Shown here: positions 19,028 to 27,548 of the stretch, piece by piece
Position numbering within the stretch: the stretch's first letter is position 1
Layout: every line of letters begins with the position of its first letter
NCBI GenBank assembly: GCA_004352715.1
Contig: SCFE01000023.1
Location: 1,282,148 to 1,309,695, forward strand
From: Hofstenia miamia
Taxonomy: Eukaryota > Xenacoelomorpha > Acoela
Length of the DNA stretch: 27,548 nt
Direction: 5' to 3'
Made by a program: the position numbers and the translations under genes
The notes under the pieces: model-generated
Told to the model about the DNA's origin: nothing
What the model saw: the letters and a program-made list of their open reading frames with translations, nothing else
Databases searched by the model: none

Positions 19028-20585
19028 CATGATGGTTTCAAAATCGCTAGTAATGTATAGGAAAAAATTTGAAAAAAAAATTAATATAATTTGTAGTATA
19101 TTAAAAATATTTAGTTGTTACAAGTTTACTAGCAAAAAAGCATCAATATCTTGGGTAGAGTAGTTATGTGAGATTGATTTTGAATCATCCTTAAGGAAAA
19201 ACACATAACTTTATCATATTAGTTAAAATCAAATTCAACTTCCATTTCATCTCACTGTATTTCTGATATCAACGTCTTTTATGATGTTTAAAGATAAAAC
19301 GATAATCCACTTTACGCGTTGATTACCGAATATTTTTGTGTTTGTTTAAATTTCGGTACCTGCATGACTAAGTCAAAAGCTTTTGCATAGATTTATTAGT
19401 CTTCTGTTGGACAAAAACGGATGAAAACTTTGACCAAAAGTAATTCAACATATCAAAATTCGCTTAAGTTCCACAAGATGTTAATGGGTAGCCTGCTAGT
19501 TGAAGGTTTCGCAGTCTTTTTAGAAATTTTCGCCGAGAAAAAATCGGGATTTGGGTTTTTCTTCTATAAGAATAACTTCTCTTAAGCTGGAATACTATCC
19601 ATTAAGGCTTACTGTGAATGCATTATTACATTCAAAGTTTCCCTGGAAATCGCTAGTCCAGGGCCATATAATATAGCCGTAAGTAAGTAACTATTGGTCA
19701 AACCCAAACATAGAAACTGGCTACCAAAATCAGCACAGATTCAACCATGCTGAGGGAAAACTACGACTTACCACCTTTTCTGACCAAAAGATCTTCATGA
19801 AAAATTGAAATTTGCTGTTTGATGAAGTTTGTCATTTGAACTATTTTTCTGACCAATCTAATTCTATAATAGTGCAATTTAATCAAAATTGGTTTAAATT
19901 TCATGATGAGTTTGCTAATCCAATTTTTAAGCAACTTATAGAAGATGTTTTTGATTTCCAGTTATTATGGCAAATTGCTTGGGTATGTATGTAACATGTA
20001 TTTGAAATAAGCACTTAAATGGATTATCTGTTTTGTTAATATGAATGCTTGTCATGGTTTGCATGTAAAATTCATGATGTTGTGGACCTCTTAGTGGAAA
20101 TACCTGAAGTCAAATAGAATATTATAATAAAATTACTCACTTATATTATACATACGACATGAATGGAATTATGTGATAATATATGAATATGACATTATTT
20201 CAAGTTTGGACAGATATTAACCAATGAGTGTAAGTGGTAAAGCTTATGTATTCTAGTTTTGAGATCCTTGTCATCTCTAAGTTTTAGTCAATTAGTTCCG
20301 GCCAATGAGTTGGAAAAGTGAATCTCAAAGATTATATATATTATTCAGTGCGTATCCTAAGTTTGCAACCCAAGTCTGCTGGAAAACTATGTTACTCAAA
20401 AAAAATTCATAATTTTCCATATTGCAAGAATTTAGTGTGGTGGAGACTTTTTATCATAGTGCAAAACTAATGGTATTAGGTTTCAGTGATTTAAAACTTT
20501 GTCATTTATATACATGTTAAATTTACCTGTATGTTCTGATATCATAATGCATAACATATTAATATAGTAGACTACGAATAGATGT
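19028..20585. other. Unassigned AT-rich sequence
   Basis: About 1.5 kb without a recognisable gene. The open frame 19812-19994 is short and matches no motif I know. Confidence 0.45.
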
Positions 20586-20660
20586 ATAAGATAAGATAAG
20601 ATAAGATAATCTTTATTCAGATAAATATTGACAATTAATAACTGGTAATTTATCTGAATA
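20586..20660 (-). mobile_element. 3' end of a minus-strand non-LTR element with (CTTAT)n tail
   Basis: On the minus strand CTGAATAAAGATTATCTTAT runs into a (CTTAT)4 tail, seen on the plus strand as (ATAAG)4 at 20586-20605. A polyadenylation-like AATAAA followed directly by a short simple-repeat tail is typical of CR1/jockey-like 3' ends. Upstream coding sequence was not recognised with confidence. Confidence 0.55.
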
Positions 20661-21480
20661 GCGTCGAAAAATATACAATCATACGTAATACATACAAAAC
20701 AACTATAACTATACAATAAATCTACCAGGCTAGGGAAAAATTACTAATGAGAGATTTCAAGTACGGGTTGTAGCGGCAGCGTTATTCTGCCAAATAACCA
20801 TAAGAACAATATGATATAGCTATGACATTTTTAAAATATTAATAATATCATTCCAATTAAAATCCAATGGGAATGCAGTCGTCTGCTAATTTTGCATGTT
20901 CAGCCAATTCCAATATATTGCCAATGTCCATCAAAATAGGTTCTAGTGGAGTAAGTTTGGTTTCTAAAGAAGATCTTGAATATTATTAGGAAAATTCCAT
21001 CCATAGACTTTTTCTCTGAAAATAATGTTCGGAATGAAGCAAATGTAATGTAGATAAATTAAAGTGAATCTAACAAATTGTCTAAAAGAAATTTTGAGTC
21101 AATTAGTTTATATATTTTTCGATTACTATGAAAAATTGAATGCTTGCTTTCATTAATGTTAAAATTATTGCTATTGGACAAGCCAAAACCGGAGCTACCG
21201 GAACTGCAATGGGATTTCAATAGAAATTTTCTTTGACATCACCTTCGAATGCTGAAAATCTATCAATCATTTCCTATTTATCTTCAACTCTGAAATTGAT
21301 ATCCTGCAAAAACTCTCAATTTCTAAGTTTAAAAAATTTCAATTTCGGTTTTGAGAAATTCATGACACCAAAGAAATAAAAAAATTTTAAGTTAAAATCC
21401 TTCGTCTCTATTTGATGCACACACAACTATTATTATTATATAAATGCTTTTACAGTACGTTGTATACATAACGTGTATAC
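20661..21480. other. Unassigned sequence, perhaps the body of the minus-strand element
   Basis: No motif recognised. A minus-strand stretch near 20866-20970 reads LEPILMDIGNILELAEHAKL and may be coding debris, but it is too short to assign. Confidence 0.3.
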
Positions 21481-21481
21481 A

Positions 21482-21500
21482 CAGGGTGGTCAAAAAGTCA
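21482..21500 (+). mobile_element. Solo mariner-type terminal repeat
   Basis: CAGGGTGGTCAAAAAGTCA has the form of mariner terminal inverted repeats (CAGGGTGnnCAAAAAGT). No partner end or transposase was found nearby, so this would be a remnant. Confidence 0.4.
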
Positions 21501-21572
21501 GGTAGAATTTTAAACAAAAAAATTATATGATATATTATAATATATAATAGAATTTTCAACTGGTCCATTAAT

Positions 21573-22180
21573 ATGATGTTTAACACTAGTCAACAGCACA
21601 CAGGTAATATGCTCAATAAATTACAAATATTATCCCCAAGTTACCACTGCAAATATACAAGTTTAGTTTATTTATATAAACAGTTAAAGTCAGCTAAATT
21701 CCAGAATTGCTTCCTTCACAAAGTCGTCAGCATTAATGAAAGAACTTATAGGTGCATAAATAAAATTAAAATTAGCAATAGATATTGGAAAAGAGCTTTT
21801 ACCACAATATCATGTAAAAATTGGAACAAGCTATCTTTGAATATTCGGAAGGCCTCATCGCTTACAGAATTTAAACGTTTGTTAAAAAATAATTTGCTAA
21901 AAGAACAAAATAACATGGGATACAGCAAAAGACTAAATACATGGCGAAACTTTTAATTTTCTACAGGCTTGCGTTTTGTAATTTTTTCTGTCTTCGTGTC
22001 TTTTTTTAAAGTGTTTCTTACTGCATTTGTAGCTTAGTTTTGTCATTTTATGTAGATTATAGTTGTTGTGTTAACAGAACTTGTAAATTTTCTACATATT
22101 GTATATAATTTATAATTTGTAAATATGACAAGTTCTACTGAATGGACAAGACATTTAAATAAAGCTATTGAACATTATAA
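21573..22180 (+). pseudogene. 3' end of non-LTR retrotransposon, family A (copy 2)
   Basis: The frame 21573-21956 is open for 127 codons, but its ATG is only the first one after the truncation point. It reads LNKLQILSPSYHCKYTSLVY, then KISNRYWKRAFTTISCKNWN, KLSLNIRKASSLTEFKRLLK and ends NTWRNF. This matches the region after the thumb in CR1/jockey-like ORF2, where a short WNxLPxxIRxxxSLxxFKxxLK signature is usual. The 3' UTR contains TGTAGCTTAGTTTTGTC and ends AATAAAGCTATTGAACATTA at about 22180, the same terminus as copy 1 at 1-267. The polymerase domain itself is absent, so the copy is a 5'-truncated dead end. No stop interrupts the remaining frame, so it is younger or better kept than copy 1. 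Confidence 0.8.
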
Positions 22181-22764
22181 CTAAGTACTAGTCGCTAGGT
22201 CACTACGAATAACAGTCAACGGGTAATTTTAATTAAAAACCGATGTATGTATGTATATATATATATATTTCCTTCATAATTAACTACTTCTCTTCTAAAA
22301 TCACGTTTAGAGCTCGACCGCAAATCGAAAATAGAAACCGAACTCTTTCAAATTCATGAAACCATGTCTTACGGTTTCTTAGCAAAGTAAATGGCCGAGC
22401 CACATGTATACTGGTACTTATTTCACAGCCTTCTGATATCAATTGGATCGAACACCATTGCCAATAAAGAGATGCTCTCTGACAGGTTCCAGTGCCTCTG
22501 TATTGACAAGAAGTAAGATAAATTTGAAACTAATACAAAACTCTTAATCTTAATAGTGTTGAAACAGTAGGTAGGCTTTCCCGAACTTAAAAGACTAAAA
22601 CCGTCGACATCTATTTGACTGAAGTGAAATTCCTTGTCATGTTGAAATTTAACAGGGTATTGGTAAATAGATCCCAAATATTTTGTCCTCTGGCAAAAAT
22701 GCGCAATATGAACACTATCGCAATTCTGGGATTTTAGGCAAAAAATCGCTAGTAAAAATCGGTA
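22181..22764. other. Unassigned sequence
   Basis: No supported gene. An 84-codon minus-strand frame (22423-22677) ends SISLLAMVFDPIDI, faintly like a BEL/Pao retrotransposon motif, but this is too weak to call. (TA)n lies at 22250-22268. Confidence 0.4.
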
Positions 22765-22772
22765 ATCTGAAC

Positions 22773-23174
22773 CAGACTTGTCAACGAGCCGACATTTCCA
22801 AGATCGGCTCGAGTCGGCTCGTTTAAATTGTGTGTAAGTTCGGCTCGGCTCGGCTCGGCTCGGCTCGGCTCGACTTGGCTTGCCACATAAAATCTTTGAA
22901 TGAGGCTTGTTTTAGCTAGGTATTTTTTTAAAAATATTTTGCTCAAAGAATTTTTTACATAGATCTTCCTATTATTTAAAAAACATTTCTTAAATAAGAT
23001 TATAGGAAAGGCATACTGACTGCAAAAAATAAGAAAAATCTCCATAATAAAATTAACAAGCAGAACTATAAACTTGCTTTGCCTAAAATAGGCTCGTTTT
23101 GGGCTCGTTGTATATCAAATACTATGCTCAAGCTCGGCTCGCCTCGTTAGAAGCTCGGCTCGTTGACAAGTCTA
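22773..23174 (-). mobile_element. hAT MITE copy 2, 8-bp target duplication, expanded pentanucleotide
   Basis: The same family as 18052-18401, inverted. Ends are CAGACTTGTCAACGAG at 22773 and CTCGTTGACAAGTCT at the right, where the last base is A (23174) in place of the expected G. ATCTGAAC flanks it at 22765-22772 and 23175-23182. It is 402 bp; much of the extra length comes from a block with (CGGCT)6 at 22841-22870, absent or short in copy 1. Confidence 0.9.
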
Positions 23175-23182
23175 ATCTGAAC

Positions 23183-25180
23183 ACATTTTTATATTGATTT
23201 ATTGAGGAGAACTAAGACTTTAAATTGAACATTTTCTTAAAATATTAAACTTTAGCTTAAATAAATTTTTGAAGCTGAAACTTTTAAAATAGTTTAAATA
23301 AATTTAAGCTGGTTATTACTAACTACATTGCTAAACTATAGAGATAGTATAAATTTATTTCCACAGTTTGTATATTTTAGAAAATTACTTCATTTGTAAT
23401 GTAATTTTTTAGTTTTCCCATGCTTTTTAGCAGCAACCAATTTTTGCCATTAAAAACTTTTTAATGGTGCCTGTTTAACATAAGTAATGGAAAAAATAAA
23501 ATATATATATCAAATCTGAAGTAATGTCTTCGTATGGCGCCAATAAAATAATTTACTATTACGTTTTAATTACAAACTACGTGCTATTTGAAATTGCTAT
23601 AGCAAAGGTTCAATACGTTAAACCACAAACTAATAAAATACATACATTCTACAAAATATATTAAAGCCCAATTTCTAAATAAAGCTTTTTTAACATATTT
23701 ATACATTCATTAAATCAATCGATGACCTAGTCATATATTTATTACCCTTTTGATAAGAGCTATTTGATTTCCTTATTAAAATGTATATAATTCTTTTCTT
23801 GTTTAATGTTTGGTGTATAACATGAAGTAAAATTATTTCACTAAAAAATTTTATTTGGATTGTTTTTACGAGTAGCATGATTGTAAGAAATGTTTTCAGA
23901 GTCACTACTGTTAATAAGTTTGTGTTGAAGTTCATTGATTGATTGATGCTTTACAATGCAATTTACTTATGTCAATGTCAAATATGTATTTTTGTCAATG
24001 ACGACTTATTACAGGTATTTTCGACCAGAATTCAATTGACTTAAAACAAATGAAATCATTTCCTAATACCGAATTTGATGTAAATCTTTTATATCGATTG
24101 CTATCTTTCTTTAAATGTGTGCTGCATGAACGACACTTTTATATTGGTTTCTAACTACAAACTTATGAAAAGGTCGAAGGGATAGGAACTTGGACCTACC
24201 ATCTCAGGAGTTTCAATTGATATTAAGGAAAATAATTTTAGCAAAGCATCAACGGCATGACATTGTCAATGCTACTATCGATATGTAGTTAACATTTTGT
24301 TACATTTAACAAAAAGACTGAGCAAAATATATCATATAATTATCTAAACAACATTCTATCAGAAATGCCATTTTCTATGGAATATGAAGACTTCAATAAT
24401 GTAAAATCACTGGGTTGAATCTAGAGAGAACTATGCCATAGGACTTAATGTCAAAGCAGAAGGTCGCTTAGGTGAACATTAACTAGAGCAACAGTGATTC
24501 TAATTAAGCAAGAAGAGAACACAATTTAACTGAACTTTTTTCTCTATTTACAGATGCTTTGGTGTGTCTTATATACAATGTAAACGAGTGCGTTAGTTCC
24601 TCTAAAAGTACATTACGCATCTTTAAAGTCTTTACAAGCCGTAAATTTCTTTAAATGAGCTTTAAAGACGTGCGTTCTAAGATAATAACGCAATGCTTTA
24701 AGATATAAAATTGCGATTTTCTAATGAGAAACTTGTAATATAGCATGATATTATTGCAAAAATTTTATTATTTTATTAATTAAATGCAGTGTTACTATTA
24801 AATTTTAAACATTTTCACAATGAAATTCAAATTAGTTTCCACTTTGCGATATTCAAGAAAATTGCTATGCTAAACTGCTTAAAACGCTGCTGTTAAGTCT
24901 TTGCAAGTCCGTATAATTCTTACAAAGTGCGTGTAAATTTGGCGTTTGAAGTTATTCACGCACTAGTTAACATGGGAAGAAATTCAAGCCTATACACTCC
25001 ATATTTTCGAATTACACTAAGCCGTAAAAATTCAAAAAAATTGCAGTATTTATTAATCGAGTGAAATCAATATCTTCAAATTACAAATAGGTAAGTTTTC
25101 AAAGTCCTAAAAGATCATCGCCATCCAATTGTACTTATTGAAATATTCCATCATAATAAAGAGCAATATCATGATACACC
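23183..25180. other. Unassigned AT-rich sequence
   Basis: About 2 kb with no supported gene. At 24630-24657 and 24897-24926 a diverged direct repeat begins GTCTTTACAAG/GTCTTTGCAAG. AGTGCGT at 24586 and ACGCACT near 24964 could be ends of a decayed MITE, unproven. Confidence 0.4.
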
Positions 25181-25185
<5 letters not shown>

Positions 25186-25216
<31 letters not shown>

Positions 25217-25416
25217 NNNNNNNNNNNNNNNNNNNNNNNNNNNNNNNNNNNNNNNNNNNNNNNNNNNNNNNNNNNNNNNNNNNNNNNNNNNNNNNNNNNN
25301 NNNNNNNNNNNNNNNNNNNNNNNNNNNNNNNNNNNNNNNNNNNNNNNNNNNNNNNNNNNNNNNNNNNNNNNNNNNNNNNNNNNNNNNNNNNNNNNNNNNN
25401 NNNNNNNNNNNNNNNN

Positions 25417-25444
<28 letters not shown>
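25186..25444. repeat. (AT)n microsatellite spanning a 200-N gap
   Basis: AT dinucleotides at 25186-25216 and 25417-25444 flank exactly 200 Ns. The gap is most simply an assembly break within one long AT tract; the round length suggests a nominal value. Confidence 0.85.
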
Positions 25445-25448
<4 letters not shown>

Positions 25449-26889
25449 TAAGAGCTTCTTTTTATAATATTCGTCTTCCTGTATTCCCTATGGATATCTT
25501 TCTGCATTAAAAGTACAATCTATGATACATTTTAAAAGTCTAGATAGCGGAAAATAACTATGTTAATACAGGAAAATCATTCCTAGAAAAGATTCAGGGA
25601 ATAAATTTAACTTGCAAAGGCAGTATGTTATATTATTTTAGCACATCATTTAATATATTTCCATTTTTGTTGAGTAATAAATGTTTTTCTTGTATTTTAG
25701 TTTCATCAAAATATTAAAATTGTACCTCATTTTTTTTTAAACTTCATAATATATGACTTCGAATTACACTTGCTATGAAGGGAGCGCTTTTCAGGGGATT
25801 TCATTACTAATCTCATTAGTTAAATAAAATTCATAGATTTCTTAGTCGTTTCAGAAGAAGTGTAAGCACCATCTTGAGATTTTGGAGAAATGGAGATTCC
25901 ATTAGTAAAAAGTATAGAGTAAATATTAATGCTTCATGCTTCTGAACACTTCGAGGCACTAACTATTATGCTAGCACATGTAGGACAGCTCAAAATTATA
26001 ATGTAGACTCAGTAATATTCTTAAATTACGACAGAATTGCAATTACATGTAGCATTCAACAGTAAAAATTCCTTAAATTTGTATTCATGTTGATGAGTTA
26101 CTCCATCTAGCGGACATTGTGTGAACTTAAATAGAGTTAGTAAAATCGAATTTTTGGGCAATATTCGGCATTGCTGTCCGTAATACTGTAGTATTAAATT
26201 TTTACTGTATTTTGAAATATAGCGTTTTTTTATTTAATGTATGTATTGAAAGGACATTTGATGGGATAATTGATTTACCAGTTCGAATATTTGCTAAAGA
26301 ACACATTTGCGTTGATATTTCCTCCAAAATTTGGCTAGCATCAGATGGTCGGCACACACCCATATGAGTGCTCAGTAATAGGAACTGTTGACAACGATTT
26401 TTTAAAATAGAATATCAAAAACAACTGAACAAAAATGACCCTGTAAAAGCGGACTTTTTGATGCAAGGGTCATTTGACCCCATAAAAAGTTCGAATGGTA
26501 AAATTCAGCATTGCCTTCAATATTTCAACTCTCCATACTATTCCAGCCGCCATTATCATGAAATCTTTCTGCATCGTGAAGCAATACGCATTGTAGTGCT
26601 GTCTTTCTTCAAAGGAAGTGTTTGTTAGATTTTGGGGCAACTTGCATTTTATCGCACATATATTTTCAAGAAAATGATGTTTAGAAGAGAGGGGCCATTC
26701 TCTCAAAAGATGTTTTCCATTACTATATACACATTAGCGGTTCATATATCACTGCTTCAGAGTAAAAGTATTGTATCTGACAAAACATGAAAAAAAATTT
26801 CGATCTCTTTCCTATATTGGCGTTAAAGTTCGGAAACTTGCTGAAATTGTAAGGCGGTAATTCATAAATTATCTTAAAGAAGTTTATGA
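25445..26889. other. Unassigned AT-rich sequence
   Basis: No supported gene. At 26434-26486 are three TGACCC-type words, two forming a 10-bp inverted pair (AAATGACCCT and AGGGTCATTT), the latter running into GGGTCATTTGACCC. The 78-codon minus-strand frame at 26470-26706 has no known motif. Confidence 0.4.
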
Positions 26890-27480
26890 CGTGTATTAAT
26901 TTTAACGTACTGACGTCTATTACTTAGATAGCTAGTTAATAATGTTTTGTTGATATGAGAGAAGCCAAGAGTCGTTAGTTTTTCTTAGTAAAATGTCATG
27001 ATTAATGGAGTCGAAGGCCTTATATAGATCTAAACAAGCAATTGCTACATAGTTATCGGAATCAAGCATAGGTCTCCACAGTTCAGTTGCCTGTAACAGC
27101 GCTTCAGTCGTCGAGAAATTTTGATGAAATCCTAATGGTGTGTGTAACATTAGTTCGTGTTTAGATAAATGGTCATTTATTTGATTATGCAAAAGCCGTT
27201 CAAAGATTTTGCTTATGGCGATGCTAATGATATAGACCTGTAGTTCATAGCACAGTGTGAATAGTCCTTGAAAACTGGGGTAATATATGAATTTTTGAGA
27301 CAATCAGGAAAGTGGTTATACTTAAAGCATTCATTAAAGATAAAATTTGATGGTTTTGGCAATTGATTAGCTGTAATTTAAGGACCCATGAGGGAATATT
27401 CGAAATGTCACTGGATTTATTAGACTTAAGTTGCTTAGTAGTATACCTAGCTCTGTTATTATTGGTGGCATCAGAAATAT
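26890..27480 (-). pseudogene. Non-LTR reverse transcriptase core fragment, family E
   Basis: Read on the minus strand from about 27480: RYTTKQLKSNKSSDISNIPS (the usual LKxNKSSGxDxIP stretch before the fingers), then in shifted frames HFPDCLKNSYITPVFK and NYRSIS, then ISKIFERLLHNQINDHLSKH, FHQNFSTTEALLQATELW and CLDLYKAFDSINHDILLRK (motif A with its aspartate), and after one more shift LGFSHINKTLLTSYLSNRRQ ending near 26890. The order and spacing are those of the N-terminal half of a CR1/jockey-like RT domain. At least three frameshifts break it, and motifs B and C are missing, so the fragment is truncated at both ends. The family may equal A or B, whose matching regions are absent here. Confidence 0.85.
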
Positions 27481-27528
27481 ATTTCGACATAGATTTTTTA
27501 TCATGATCATTTTTGTACTCACGCTTAT

Positions 27529-27548
27529 ATATATATATATATATATAT
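27529..27548. repeat. (AT)n microsatellite at the window edge
   Basis: TATATATA run from about 27529 to the last base; it continues beyond the window. Confidence 0.9.

Noticed and set aside
22423-22677. BEL/Pao retrotransposon fragment on the minus strand (SISLLAMVFDP)
   Set aside because: The resemblance covers about ten residues with no supporting motifs nearby.

Overview
This is AT-rich, gap-containing nuclear DNA from an animal, most likely an invertebrate. Evidence: decayed non-LTR retrotransposons of animal type, DNA transposons of the hAT, Tc1/mariner and probably Harbinger groups, long (AT)n and (ATT)n microsatellites, GT-AG intron-like structures, and no closely packed genes. The sequence does not let me name the phylum; several AT-rich invertebrate lineages would fit. 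I recognise no complete host gene. The window reads as a transposon graveyard with at most a fragment of one spliced gene.

Layout. 1-267 is the 3' end of a non-LTR element (family A). 268-3600 is mostly unassigned, with a 210-bp duplication around a gap and two open segments on the minus strand (1460-1755, 2088-2312) bordered by plausible splice sites; this is the best host-gene candidate. 3604-3744 is a nested-palindrome MITE. 4110-5360 is a 5'-truncated reverse transcriptase (family B), meeting tail-to-tail at an (ATT)n tract a minus-strand element end (family C, to about 5880). 8090-9254 is one 582-bp segment written twice around a single N, almost certainly an assembly artefact. 9201-11819 is a decayed hAT element on the minus strand with a plus-strand retrotransposon (family D) nested inside. 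13073-13524 is a Tc1-like transposase remnant; 13981-14323 is an exact two-unit tandem duplication with an (AT)n core; 15557-15928 is a hAT-type MITE. 16962-17404 holds two copies of a 62-bp module predicted to form a stem-loop. 18052-18401 and 22773-23174 are two opposite copies of one hAT MITE, each with a perfect 8-bp target duplication. 18425-19025 is a mariner-type element with long inverted ends and the last 59 codons of a transposase. 20586-20650 and 21573-22180 are further retrotransposon ends (the second is family A again). The right edge carries a minus-strand reverse transcriptase core (26890-27480).

Nothing suggests an operon, CRISPR array, plasmid or phage. The genes do not form a pathway; their relationship is insertion history. 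Sequence gaps lie at 1114-1134, 5399-5534, 8672, 10381-10754, 18706-18792 and 25217-25416. I did not find a convincing new biological system. The items most worth checking are the candidate spliced gene, the 62-bp stem-loop module, the two-copy hAT MITE with its growing pentanucleotide block, and the mariner whose inverted repeat runs into its coding end.
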